In this document: positions 53,797 through 63,999 of the stretch, piece after piece
Numbering within the stretch: position 1 is the stretch's first letter
How the letters are laid out: each line of letters begins with the position of its first letter
Source: Septoria linicola
Taxonomy: Eukaryota; Ascomycota; Dothideomycetes; Mycosphaerellales; Mycosphaerellaceae
Assembly (NCBI GenBank): GCA_024114885.1
Contig: CP099424.1
Location: 496,001 to 560,000, forward strand
Length of the DNA: 64,000 nt
Reading direction: 5' to 3'
Made by a program: the position numbers and the translations under genes
The notes under the pieces: model-generated
Told to the model about the DNA's origin: nothing
Seen by the model: only the letters and a program-made list of their open reading frames with translations
Databases searched by the model: none

Positions 53797-56364
53797 ATGG
53801 CGTCCCTCCTCAGCTCGCTCAACGACCGCCTGATCGATCCCAAGTACCAGCTATCGGTGGCCTCAATTTGTGGCATTGTCTTCGTGCTAGCATGGATTCT
53901 GCTCTTCTTCACCGAACTGAGCACGATACAGAAAGCGTCCAACAATCTTGGATATCTCGTGCAATTTGCATACACGTGCTTCTTCAAGCCGCATACTGGA
54001 GATGGATCTGGCAGTCAGCAAGACGCTCTCGAGAGCTTCTACAAATCCCAGGCGAGCATCTACGATGCCACGCGATCACGTTTATTGCAGGGTAGAGAAG
54101 ACATGCTAGCCCTTGTGGCAGCCCAAGTCAAGCATCGACGCGAGACTGGCCAGACCAGCACCAAGCCAATCTGGGTAGACATTGGCGGCGGTACAGGCTG
54201 GAACATTGAGCGAATGGCCGAGCATCTGGATGTTCCCAACTTCTTCCATGCAGTGTACCTGGTCGACTTTAGCACTTCTCTCTGCGAGATCGCTCGCAAG
54301 CGATTCGAGAGAATGGGCTGGAAGAACGTTTACGTCATTTGCGAGGACGCCAGGCTGTTCCGTCTTTCTGACTATGAAGCTGGAACCGAGGACGAGAAGC
54401 GTGAATTCAGTATAGGCCGATCTGCCTACGATGATGGTGCACGCGACACTGTTGGTGCGGATGTCCTCACTATGTCCTACAGCTTGAGCATGATTCCCGA
54501 ATTCCACCCGGCTATTGACAGCGTTGCAAACCTCCTGGCAGCCAATGGCATTGTTGGAGTGGTAGACTTCTACGTTCAAAATCAGATCGAATTTGCTGGC
54601 CGCAACTACACTGGTGGCAGTATTGATCGACACTGCATGTGGATCAGCCGCGTTTTCTGGAGGACGTGGTTTGAGCTGGACCGTGTGAACCTCGACTCTG
54701 CCAGACGCGACTACATGGAATACAAGTTCGGCACGATCCTCAGCACAAACCGCAGATGCCGTCTTCTGGGCTTCCGCATCCCATACTACATCTTTGTCGG
54801 ATGCGCTCGCACCACTATCAACCCACTTCAGCAGATGGCAGCAGTGGATGCTGCGGTGACAGAAAGTCCCTTCATTGCAGCCCTGGACATTCACGCTCAA
54901 AGCCTCGCCCGCAAGAACCGCCGCAGCTCCAGCACTGAACGCCGCAGCAAAGCCTACGATACCGCTGTCGTGAATCTCGCAGCTAGCCTCCCTCTGCCTG
55001 CTGCCTACTACCAGAACAACAAGACCCGGGTCTACTACGATGACACTCTACAAAAGCATCGTCAATTCAACGACGAGTATATCTACAGCTTCACTTGGGA
55101 GGATGCACGTGTTGACGCTCGTCTGCTCAAGATCACCTCTGACGATGTCATTCTTGCTCTGACTAGTGCCGGCGATAACATCCTCAGCTATGCTCTCGAG
55201 CGCCCAAAGCGTATTCACGCTGTCGATCTGAACCCGGCCCAGAACCATTTACTTGAGCTCAAGGTCGCCGCATTCCGAGGATTGGAATACCAGGACTTTT
55301 GGAAGCTGTTCGGCGAGGGCAAGCACGAAAACTTCCACAAGTTGTTGCTGGAGGATTTGTCACCACACCTCTCGTCTCAGGCCTTCGACTTCTGGCTACA
55401 TGCTGGGCCTTCCACTTTCGATTCTCGCGGCAAGGGTCTTTACTTCACTGGCGGAAGCAGACATGCGCTGAAGCTCGTCTCCTGGCTTGGTAGCCTGCTC
55501 GGCGTCCGCAAGGACATGCAGAAGCTGGGCGAAGTGCAGACTCTTGCTGAACAACGCGAGATCTGGACAAAGCGTGTACGCAAAGTACTGCTGTCACAGC
55601 TGCTCGCCTACTTTGTGGTCGGATCAGAAAGGTTCTTGTGGAAAGCACTAGGAGTACCTAGTGAGCAGCGAGCCATGATCGAAGAGGACTTCAAGCTTCA
55701 GCTCGATCGAGGTGATGCTGTGAAAGCCGATAAGACTGGCGAGAAGAGTGGCACCGGCCAGGCAGGTGCTGTAGGACCCATGAAGAGTGGTCAGGCGATC
55801 TGGAATTATGGTGTCCAGACCCTCGACCCGGTCGCCAACGAGACGCTGCTCAGCGAGGACAACCACTACTACTTGCTGTGTCTGCTGGGTATGTTCAGGC
55901 TAACCTCCACAACGGACGCCTGTACTAACAATGACTTAGGCCACTATACCCGCCGCTGCCACCCAACCTACCTCACCCCAAAATCCCACGTCAAACTCTC
56001 CGCCCCCACCGCCCTCGAAAACATCCGCATCCACACCGACGAACTGGCCGAAGTCTTCGCTCGCATGCAACCCGAAGCACTCACCATCGCCGTCCTCATG
56101 GACAGCATGGACTGGTTCACGCCCGGCGGTCCCGAAGCGCCAGCACAATGCAAAGCCGTCAACCGCTCGCTAAAACTTGGCGGAAGAGTCTTGATCAGAA
56201 GTGCGGGTCTCAACCCGTGGTATATGAGGGTACTTGAGGAATATGGATTCAGCCCAAAGAGAGTTGCGGCTAGAATTCCACCAGGGACGTGTACGGATCG
56301 AGTCAATATGTATGCTAGTACGTGGATATGTACTAAGATTGTTGGGTTGGAGGGGGAGCAGTGA
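53797..56364 (+). CDS. BTA1: Betaine-lipid (DGTS) synthase BTA1
   Basis: Exons 53797-55888 and 55940-56364 give 838 residues. A membrane segment (about 20-38) is followed by a SAM methyltransferase (BtaB-like, motif VDIGGGTG at 127-134). The C-terminal BtaA-like/DUF3419 half has EYIYSFTWEDARVDARLL, DDVILALTSAGDNILSYAL and AVDLNPAQNHLLELK, and ends in the conserved region with DSMDWF. This methyltransferase-first order is the fungal one; green algae have it reversed. The enzyme makes diacylglyceryl-trimethylhomoserine, a phosphorus-free membrane lipid that replaces phosphatidylcholine under phosphate limitation. The 51-nt intron has a perfect TACTAAC branch and is in frame, so unspliced mRNA would still read through (855 residues). 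Confidence 0.96.
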   Translation: MASLLSSLNDRLIDPKYQLSVASICGIVFVLAWILLFFTELSTIQKASNNLGYLVQFAYTCFFKPHTGDGSGSQQDALESFYKSQASIYDATRSRLLQGREDMLALVAAQVKHRRETGQTSTKPIWVDIGGGTGWNIERMAEHLDVPNFFHAVYLVDFSTSLCEIARKRFERMGWKNVYVICEDARLFRLSDYEAGTEDEKREFSIGRSAYDDGARDTVGADVLTMSYSLSMIPEFHPAIDSVANLLAANGIVGVVDFYVQNQIEFAGRNYTGGSIDRHCMWISRVFWRTWFELDRVNLDSARRDYMEYKFGTILSTNRRCRLLGFRIPYYIFVGCARTTINPLQQMAAVDAAVTESPFIAALDIHAQSLARKNRRSSSTERRSKAYDTAVVNLAASLPLPAAYYQNNKTRVYYDDTLQKHRQFNDEYIYSFTWEDARVDARLLKITSDDVILALTSAGDNILSYALERPKRIHAVDLNPAQNHLLELKVAAFRGLEYQDFWKLFGEGKHENFHKLLLEDLSPHLSSQAFDFWLHAGPSTFDSRGKGLYFTGGSRHALKLVSWLGSLLGVRKDMQKLGEVQTLAEQREIWTKRVRKVLLSQLLAYFVVGSERFLWKALGVPSEQRAMIEEDFKLQLDRGDAVKADKTGEKSGTGQAGAVGPMKSGQAIWNYGVQTLDPVANETLLSEDNHYYLLCLLGMFRLTSTTDACTNNDLGHYTRRCHPTYLTPKSHVKLSAPTALENIRIHTDELAEVFARMQPEALTIAVLMDSMDWFTPGGPEAPAQCKAVNRSLKLGGRVLIRSAGLNPWYMRVLEEYGFSPKRVAARIPPGTCTDRVNMYASTWICTKIVGLEGEQ

Positions 56365-57179
56365 TTTTTATCGGAAGGTGAAAGCTGCCTGGCGGTGGGG
56401 AGAGATAAGGAGGAGCTGAGGTTCTGATATTGATGATGATGACCACGACGACGACAGACCGTTGCTGGAAGGAGATGCTGATGAAAAAGCGTTTCGTTAT
56501 GATACCACTTTAGTTATGCACGTATATGGGGCATTCGACATATGATGCCCAATAGATGGGTCCAGTTCGTCCCACCTTTCAACAACTCCTCTCTTTTGAG
56601 CATCATAGGACTTCAATCATCTGGCTGGCATTACACTCTCGGGCGAGCGCTTCGTGAGAAGATGGCAGCGGCCAGAAAATCTATTGGCTTGAAGCCTGGA
56701 GCCTCTGCAGCATCATGACAGTGCTCACCATGCGAAGCTGTCAGACACAGCACCAACGTGGGCGATATCACACGTCCCGGGGCTCACGGGATTCGAAGAG
56801 CGGGTATTGTTATACTCCACGAACGATCGGCCCGAGGCAGCTTATAGCGACTGAGATTATGCCGGTTTGTCTAGAGTCGCAGCTCCAAGAACAGGCTTCT
56901 CAGCGCCACAGAACAAGTCACACTGTGGACAAGTGGGCACTCGTCCGACTACGGAATGGTTCAAGAGGCCAGTCGGACGTGCTAGCAACCTCGTGCATGT
57001 ACACAAGCGAGGCTGTGCGACGACCGGGGTCGCGAGACATGTCTGTGTGGCTCTGCTCCTCTGAAGTGACCTTATTAATCTTTCAAGAGGAAGGGAGTGT
57101 CGTGTGTGACATGAGCTAGTGGCCAGCCAGCACGGTGCTTAAGATCTGTTGTATTTGATTCCCACGAAGGGCTTTAGAC
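56365..57179. other. Convergent intergenic region
   Basis: About 815 bp between the BTA1 stop and the stop of the convergent BCS1-like gene. Nothing recognised. Confidence 0.4.
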
Positions 57180-58667
57180 TCAGCAGATTTCGAATCCCTT
57201 CTCTGGGTTACCAGATTCTTGTTGCCGCACCCAGGCGGCGACGCTCGAAGCTGCCCGGACGGCACTGTTCAGATGCTGCTGAAAGAAGCCTTGCAGTTGA
57301 GATGGCGTGAAACGTCCCTCAGGAACTTCCTGAGAGAACTGTGTTGCAAGCATCTTGACCTGCTCGAGCGAAATATGATCATCGAGCGTGTCCGGTGTAG
57401 CAGAAACCATATGAGCCGCCCAGCTGAGCAGATCAGGCGCGAACATACGCACAAACATATCGTGCGCAGACTGCCGCGAAATGTGCCCCAAGTAGACTTT
57501 GAAGTCTACGCGTCCAGGGCGTATCAAAGCCGAGTCGAGCTCATCAAGCCTGTTCGTAGTCATGATGACAATCCTGCCCTCTTGTGAGCCCACTCCGTCG
57601 AGCACGTTAAGCAGGCCAGATAGCGTGACGTTCGAGGTATTACTGCCATCGTCATCGCTATCAACGAGCTGTCGATCGCGACCAGTCCACACAGCGTCTA
57701 TATCCTCGAGCAACACGATCGATCTTGGCGGGACCTCAGAGAACATCTGCTCGAGATCGCTATCACTCGCTATACTCGGAATTTTGACCTCGTACAGATC
57801 CAACGCGAACTCCCCAGCAATTGCAGTCGAAAGGCTAGATTTCCCAGATCCAGGCGGGCCATGGAACAGATATCCACGTCGATATGGCATGCTCCGGCTT
57901 TGATACAACTTTTGCGTGCGAGGATCGAGATATGTTCGGATGTCATTAATGAGTGCTTGCTTGACCTCATCGTCAAAATGTACTGTATCAAGTCGGCGCA
58001 GCGGTCGTCGTAATCTTGGCTTCCAACCCATTCCATATCGATCTCTGCCGTAAATGATTACATAGAATTGCTTTCTTTGGTCTGCTGCTTCACGACACGA
58101 CTCGATGAATTGCTTGATTGGATCTGAGGAAAAGCCAGCGCAGCTGACGACGAGCTCTTCTCCGCCGAAGCCATCGTAGGTAGAATCTCGCATCGATGCA
58201 TTCAAACTGTCAATTGAACGATTGACTGCAAACAATTTCGCGCCATGTCTGAACCAGATGCTTTTCCACACTGGCAGGTATTGTACTGGTTGAGACTTTT
58301 TTAATGCCGCACCAGGATCTGCTGATCGTCCGAGCTCCGTGCGAGCAGTATGGAATCTCAATCGACGTGGCGCGACAACTTGTTCGTGAAGCCAAGTGCT
58401 GACACTCCTGTTGACCGGATCCTGTGCAGGGATTGTAATGGATGCGATGAAAAAGTGCTTTATCCAAGTTGATGCTTCTCCACATGCACTTTGTATATAT
58501 CGCAAAGCTGCAGGGAGAACGCTGGCAACTGCAATCACGGACCCAAGATGAGTAAAGTCAAGCTGGAATATTCTCTCGATGCTTGACCGGATAAAGCCAA
58601 TGGACTCGTGGGCTGTGAGAGTCGGAAGCCGACTGCTAGCGCTTCCTGCAAGCAAGTTCCTAGACAT
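57180..58667 (-). CDS. BCS1-like AAA ATPase
   Basis: Intronless, 495 residues. A hydrophobic segment (about 41-58) near the N-terminus and a BCS1-type middle domain (WLHEQVVAPRRLRFHTAR through VVSCAGFSSDPIKQFI) precede the AAA module. Walker A is GPPGSGKS (270-277), Walker B IVLLEDIDA (317-325), and sensor/arginine residues lie in IMTTNRLDELDSALIRPGRVDF. Bcs1 itself inserts the Rieske protein into mitochondrial complex III. Fungi also have many divergent BCS1-like paralogues of unknown role, and this shortened, Ser-rich version with an Asp-rich insert (DSDDDGSN) looks like one of those rather than the core chaperone. Confidence 0.88.
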   Translation of the reverse strand: MSRNLLAGSASSRLPTLTAHESIGFIRSSIERIFQLDFTHLGSVIAVASVLPAALRYIQSACGEASTWIKHFFIASITIPAQDPVNRSVSTWLHEQVVAPRRLRFHTARTELGRSADPGAALKKSQPVQYLPVWKSIWFRHGAKLFAVNRSIDSLNASMRDSTYDGFGGEELVVSCAGFSSDPIKQFIESCREAADQRKQFYVIIYGRDRYGMGWKPRLRRPLRRLDTVHFDDEVKQALINDIRTYLDPRTQKLYQSRSMPYRRGYLFHGPPGSGKSSLSTAIAGEFALDLYEVKIPSIASDSDLEQMFSEVPPRSIVLLEDIDAVWTGRDRQLVDSDDDGSNTSNVTLSGLLNVLDGVGSQEGRIVIMTTNRLDELDSALIRPGRVDFKVYLGHISRQSAHDMFVRMFAPDLLSWAAHMVSATPDTLDDHISLEQVKMLATQFSQEVPEGRFTPSQLQGFFQQHLNSAVRAASSVAAWVRQQESGNPEKGFEIC

Positions 58668-58905
58668 GCTGCGACACCGGCGCCATGAGAGGTTAGAAGT
58701 ACATCAGAATGAAGGTATAATGGTCCAGTGAATGAGAGAAAAATAGTGTACAATGTGTTGTTGTTGCATGTTGTTACAATGTGTTTCTCCTATCTGAAGT
58801 TCGAACTTTTGATGCCAAGCTCATCTGGTCCGAGATCCGAACACGAACTAGGCTAAAATATCATCCACCCATCTTGTTCTAAAATGGTCTGAATGCCTCC
58901 TTGGC

Positions 58906-60060
58906 CTACTGCTGCTTGAGACCTTTATCCTCGAGGAGACCTACAGCAAGTGTAGTATCGCGCTCTTGCAGCAAGAAAGCAGCAGCGGCAGCGGGACCAG
59001 CTAGCACGGCAACGAGTCCACTCTGTCCAAATGTCTCAATCACGCCAGTTCCCTGCCTATTGCTCACAGCGACAGACTCCAGGTATTGGGTAGCAGCCCA
59101 GATCACGATTGCCGCCGATGAGCAGATGTAGTCCCACTGTAGGAATACCGCGACACCAGTTTCATAGGGCATCTTTGCGCCAGTCCAGAATGGGGCTGGG
59201 ATGAGCATAGTTCCGATGTGCAGACCTGGGATAACGTCTTCGCGTAGCCACCCAGTGAACATCTTTTCAGCAAGCAGCATACCCATTGAAGTGACGTGGA
59301 AGAAGGCTGAAGCCAAGATGCTGAACTGATACAGCTTGCGTCTCGTGGACAGCAGTCGCTCTGGAGGGTCACTTGCGCCTCCGAAGAAGAGGCCAAACAC
59401 CTGCAATGCACCAAAGACAAAGATGGGGTGGAAGAGTCTCAATATCGTCCAGAGCTGCTTAGATGCCAGACCTTCTGCATCAGGCTCGAGCTGAAGCATG
59501 AGAAGAGTAGGCACTACGTGGCCGACCAGCAGTGCATATCCGAGCGCTCTCAGATTGTTCTTGGGGGTGGCTAGCTTTGTCACGCGAGCATCAGCCTTGC
59601 TGCTGGGTGCTGATGTCGCCAATAGATGGACTACAGCCCAAACCGGCGTGAAAAGGCCGATGCCCAGGAGCTCTCCCATAACCTCCAGGAAGTATGTTGC
59701 AAACACAATGCCTACAGAAGCCGCCTTGGTCGTGCCATGCGCTTCAAGGAGCTGAATGATCCAGATGCTCGAAAGCGTGCCCAATAAGTGGTTGCCTTGT
59801 AGATGTGCCCGCACATTCCGGGTGTCGAAGGAAGTCCAGAAAAAGGCAGTCATGAAGGCGAAGTAATTATCCAGCGTCTCTGATCCAGTAGAAGGGAGCC
59901 TGATTGGTATGTTGGTGTTCGGAAGAGTGCGGTTCTTGTACACTTTGATCGTGTCTAGGCTCCAGAGGCCATTCTGCTCGAACTGCTTCTGCAGCGCTAG
60001 ATGTGCGACGACAACTAGGCCACCAAGCACAGCCACTGCTGAGTATCGTAAGAGACCCAT
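58906..60060 (-). CDS. Polytopic membrane protein of unknown function
   Basis: Intronless, 384 residues. The first segment (LLRYSAVAVLGGLVVVAHLAL) may be a signal anchor. At least seven further hydrophobic segments follow, including FAFMTAFFWTSF, LGTLSSIWIIQLL, VGIVFATYFLEVMGELLGI, FVFGALQVFGLFF and CSSAAIVIWAATQYLESV. Charged residues are concentrated in loops. The protein resembles the group of large fungal membrane proteins often seen in terpenoid and alkaloid gene clusters, but no cluster enzyme is adjacent (its neighbours are a BCS1-like ATPase and a secreted protein), so no function is assigned. Confidence 0.75.
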   Translation of the reverse strand: MGLLRYSAVAVLGGLVVVAHLALQKQFEQNGLWSLDTIKVYKNRTLPNTNIPIRLPSTGSETLDNYFAFMTAFFWTSFDTRNVRAHLQGNHLLGTLSSIWIIQLLEAHGTTKAASVGIVFATYFLEVMGELLGIGLFTPVWAVVHLLATSAPSSKADARVTKLATPKNNLRALGYALLVGHVVPTLLMLQLEPDAEGLASKQLWTILRLFHPIFVFGALQVFGLFFGGASDPPERLLSTRRKLYQFSILASAFFHVTSMGMLLAEKMFTGWLREDVIPGLHIGTMLIPAPFWTGAKMPYETGVAVFLQWDYICSSAAIVIWAATQYLESVAVSNRQGTGVIETFGQSGLVAVLAGPAAAAAFLLQERDTTLAVGLLEDKGLKQQ

Positions 60061-61391
60061 GCTGATCAGTTCTTTGCTTCAAGAAGTCCTCGGAGTGAGT
60101 GTTGCTGGACGTTGTTATTATTCAAGTCAATTGTATCACGCGATGTATGGGAACATTGTCAGCTTCACGGGGATAAGCTTTTGGAGCCGAGGTACATCCT
60201 GGGAACGAGCAGGCCATTCCTAGCTAGAATCATGTGCAAGTGATTGGAGCACTTCCGAAGCAGCTTTGGGACATGCTGCTCGTGGAGAGCATTGCAGGCG
60301 TCAATCAGAGGATAGTAAGATGTGACTAGAGCAACATGTTTGCCACGGGTCACACGCCAACATGGCATCTGGGATGAGCTCGGTATCGGGTTCACTAGCT
60401 CCAATACAACAACAGTAGCATCCTCCACTACTACCCTCGCGCAACGACGCGACGACCGGCACACATCATGCTGGACTGCTCGGTGACCACATCACTGAAG
60501 TTTTATTCACTTCCCAAGGCTATTCTGTTTACGGCTCGCGCTCCCCCCTAATCACGGGCAAGAACGCGCTTGAGCAAGGCATTGGGCTTCGAGGTGCTTC
60601 ACGGCGACTCCGGTCTCACCTGTCCATCTTCCTTGACCGCCCGTTCGCAGCCCATGGCACCATGTTGAAACACCTGTCCCATATCGCATGATCCTACGGC
60701 ACACAAATACCGTGCAGGCTTGCGTGGACAAAGCTGTATTTGAGGTCTTTTTGGCTAGAGACATTCTTTCAATGATCATGCTTGCCACTACTCATGCAGT
60801 CTCAACGCGGCCATAGAGAGTGCTTCGCAGGAAGTGCCTCCATGGTGAATAGTAGCATTGGAAGGATTCACTATTGACGCTATCCGGCATGGGTTGCCTT
60901 TCCACTTGCCAAGAACAAGACTTCAGACGTCCAGTCCCGGTCCACGGAATGAGCATAAACTCCGAAAAGAGTTCTGAGACAGAGACGATCGGCCTAAGCA
61001 GGCACAAGATCACCAAGCTTTCTCGTGTCAAGCTGCTACTGTAGCTATGCTATGCAACAAGCCAAGAATAGCATAAGAAGCCGCTACACCCGAATAGCTC
61101 TGCATGGCAACCACACCTCTACGTCATTTCTGGCAGCAGACCTGTGCATTCACGACGAGGCGTGCGACGCTATTGCTGAGAAGGTTCGACTTCACCTCGT
61201 GGACACTGTAGGAATGGCATGCCGAGTAGCCATAGACTCCATGCGTCACATCAAGTCTAAACTCAAGGCAGTCTGCTGGCAGCCTGACTGACGCAGATAT
61301 ATAACCTCTTCGCACTACCAAGGACAACGGTGATATCAGCCACTACTCCAACCAAAGCATTTCACAACATCACAAATACAACACCTCCACC
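60061..61391. other. Intergenic with a TATA box near the right end
   Basis: About 1.3 kb without a supported gene. ATATATAA at 61297-61304 lies about 90 bp upstream of the next gene's start region. Confidence 0.4.
61297..61304 (+). promoter_or_regulatory. TATA box of the small secreted protein gene
   Basis: ATATATAA, 88 bp before the presumed initiation codon, with a CA-rich leader between. This spacing is normal for TATA-driven fungal genes and fixes the start region of the gene below, whose initiation codon is unusual. Confidence 0.5.
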
Positions 61392-62065
61392 GTGAAGTCC
61401 ATCATCGCAAGCGCAGTAGCCCTGCTCTCCATTACGAGCAGCGTCTCTGCTCAAACAACCCAATCCAAGCCCTTCACTCTCGAGATCCAAAGCTCCAACA
61501 AAACCCTCAATGGCAAAGCCCTCACTTCCTGCCACGAAGGCGCCGCCCTCGAAGGTCTCTGCATCGGCAACGCCCCCAGCCAAGCCTACCAATTCAACAC
61601 GACCGACGGCCAGATCGTCACAAACAAAGACCTTGGCAAGTCCGGCGTCCTGACCTACGAGCTTCAGGGTAGTAACTTCGAGTGTACGTTTCCTCCATCA
61701 CCTCATCTCCTCGTCTCCTCCTCTAATCACAACTAACCTCCCTTCCAGCCTCCCAAGGCATGGGCTTCATCTACAACCCCTCGACCAACGTCGCCCACGC
61801 CCAATTCGGCACCTACCAAACCGCACAAATCGGCTTCGACAAGAGCAACAAACTCTACGTCCCATCTTACTACGATGATACTGTCAGTCCGCCAAAGCAA
61901 GGTACCGAGACAGCGCTGTACCACTGGTACATCTGCAATTATGCTTATGCGGCGTATGGGTATGAGACGTTGAACTTCGTGATCGGTAATGGAAAGCCGC
62001 AGAACCCAAGCTGTGAGAAGGTGGATGTCGTGAGGAAGGCGGTGAAGAGTGGGTATAAGGCTTAG
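61392..62065 (+). CDS. Small secreted protein with GTG in place of ATG
   Basis: Exons 61392-61683 and 61749-62065 encode 202 residues. The second codon starts a clear signal peptide (KSIIASAVALLSITSSVSAQ). A compact, mostly beta domain follows with cysteines in TSCHEG, GLCIGN, WYICNY and PSCEKV, and a YDDT/GYETLNFVIGN region. The intron has donor GTACGT and acceptor CCAG. No ATG occurs in this frame between the upstream stop and the signal peptide; the codon in start position is GTG in an ideal context (CACC-GTG-AAG). Either a non-AUG start is used or the ATG has mutated. The family is not recognised; size and secretion fit an effector-like or wall-associated protein. Confidence 0.7.
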
Positions 62066-62703
62066 ATAGAGAGGAGAGGAAGAAAGGCAGGGGAGCGGAT
62101 TGCGGCCAGAAGGGAGGGCCCAGAATAAGTAGTTGAATGTTGCATTTGCGGTGCTGTAGTTGAGTAGAGAAGTCTAATGTCTTGTCTTTTGAGCATTTCC
62201 AGGTCATCGGACAAAGGCATGATTGTACTACCGTTCGGTCAGCTGTAGCTGAACGAGCAAATGCATGTGGTTGCTCCTCTGGGACAGAGCCTCCAGGACA
62301 TCACCAAGTGCGTCCATTGGAGCCGTCAGGCCCGCGCGCAGGTGCAAGGGATGTGGTTGTTTGCGCTCGATTCACAAAGTGTGAGCGCACATCTCACTTT
62401 CACTTCAGCAGCCATGCACCAGCCGGCGAGATCCAGTCCTAGTCATTGCTGCAAAAATTCGAGTCGAGTTGCAGTGTTGCTGTCCCGCAAGAGCCGCAAG
62501 GGCCAGAAAGCGGCTACAGTCACAACATCTCTCTCGTTCAAGAAGCTACAAACAAGTCTCACTGGCAAGAATCGCTCAATCACGCCGGCCAATGCACCTC
62601 CCTCGTAGGCAGGTTCAAACCGCTCCATCAACGCCATGCTACACAATTCGCCACACAATAGACGATAAATACGAGAACGCTCGTGCGAGCTGCAACTTCT
62701 ATC
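62066..62703. other. Convergent intergenic region
   Basis: About 640 bp between two convergent genes. Overlapping short frames around 62440-62660 on both strands carry no features. Confidence 0.4.
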
Positions 62704-63999
62704 TTACTCCTTCATCATCTTCTTTCCTCTGTCTTCCAATTGTGCAGTCGCATGCCTCAAGATGCCCGCAGCCTTCTCGACTTGTTCCTGCGCGAGATTC
62801 CAGTCGCCCACGTCTAGAGCGTCTCGTACGGCAGGGAAGTATGCCTCATCGTATCCGCTCCAGGCTTGTGGGCCGAAGATGATGTGCTTGAATTGCTCAC
62901 GTCCGGGTACGCCATGCTGTGCTTTATCAAGTGGTGAACTGGGCACATCGAGGAGATCTGTCTCGAATCTTGACAAGGCATCGTTGTAGGCTAGTCGCCG
63001 TATCGCGTAGTTCGTGCTTTCCAAGCCACCAGTGCCTAGAACTTTGGTTGTCCAAAGATCATCGAATTTGTGGAATTCTTCTGCGACTTCTTTCAGATGT
63101 TGAGCTGCTTCCTTCAATGCCTTGATGTCGAAGCCAGCCTCAGACAGACTGCTTGCTTTGCCGTCGCGTTTCGTGCCTAGCTTCTTGAACTGTGACGAAG
63201 CATAACTCTGCAAAGTGTCGAGATATGGTCCTTCCAGAGCATCTGCGTAGCTGCGCAGGTCAAATGGCAAGACTGGACGATCAGCGACCTCCAGGATAAG
63301 CAGCGCCCAAACTTGTGCTAGAGTCTTGTGCCAGCCAAAGTCGGGATCGCCAAACTTCTTCATCCAATCAAAAGTTTCGTAGCAGGAGTGATATGGAAAG
63401 CCATACTCAGCACCCTCGAAGCCAAAGTCAATGGAAGAAGTGCCTGCCATGTCTTGGAATGCAACGTAGTCACTCCCTGCTCCAAGACCTTCTAGCTTCG
63501 ACTTCTTGTCGTCCCAGATCTGTCGCAGAGATGCTTCCCCAGTCGGGATGCCCACCCTGTCGAGCACATGAAGCAAGCTGCGCTGCCACATTGGTGATCC
63601 AGCAGCTCGGAAGACGGGATTCGGCCCGTATACGCCAACGTCCACGTTCAGGTAAGCAACTGCGTTTTCGCGAAGTTCCTCCATGTTGTCCTCGACGTAC
63701 TCCGTGCTGCCGACCAGATTGTACTCTTCCGCATCCCAGCTAACGAATTCAATGGATCGTAGAGGTCGCCAACCAAGCTTTCGCAGTGCACCGAATATCC
63801 TAACCATTTCCATGAGCACAGCACTTCCACTGCCAGGGTCAACAGATCCGAAGCACCAAGAGTCGCGGTGGTTGCCAACGATGATCTTTTTCTCCGGTTG
63901 TTCTAGACCTTTGATCAAGCCGTGCAGGTTCCAGATCTGCTGCTTATCGTTCTCGTCGTTGTGGTTTTTGAGATTTACGACTGGCGCGTCTGGGGACAC
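62704..63999 (-). CDS. Glutamate carboxypeptidase II-like M28 peptidase, 5' end outside window
   Basis: The frame is open to the window edge, so only the C-terminal 431 or so residues are seen. Metal and catalytic residues of M28B peptidases are in order: His in GNHRDSW, Asp ten residues later in SVDPGSGS, the Glu pair in SWDAEEYNL, Asp in NVDVGV and His in YHSCYETFDW. Spacing matches human glutamate carboxypeptidase II (10, 38 and 66 residues from the first Asp-related ligands). The C-terminal transferrin-receptor-like dimerisation domain begins near TLQSYASSQF and closes with EQVEKAAGILRHA. The missing N-terminus would carry a membrane anchor and PA domain. It is a vacuolar or surface zinc carboxypeptidase by analogy. 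Confidence 0.92.
   Translation of the reverse strand: MSPDAPVVNLKNHNDENDKQQIWNLHGLIKGLEQPEKKIIVGNHRDSWCFGSVDPGSGSAVLMEMVRIFGALRKLGWRPLRSIEFVSWDAEEYNLVGSTEYVEDNMEELRENAVAYLNVDVGVYGPNPVFRAAGSPMWQRSLLHVLDRVGIPTGEASLRQIWDDKKSKLEGLGAGSDYVAFQDMAGTSSIDFGFEGAEYGFPYHSCYETFDWMKKFGDPDFGWHKTLAQVWALLILEVADRPVLPFDLRSYADALEGPYLDTLQSYASSQFKKLGTKRDGKASSLSEAGFDIKALKEAAQHLKEVAEEFHKFDDLWTTKVLGTGGLESTNYAIRRLAYNDALSRFETDLLDVPSSPLDKAQHGVPGREQFKHIIFGPQAWSGYDEAYFPAVRDALDVGDWNLAQEQVEKAAGILRHATAQLEDRGKKMMKE

Noticed and set aside
55889..55939. Coding reading of 17 residues inside BTA1
   Set aside because: Exact GT...TACTAAC...TAG intron; removing it restores conserved sequence.
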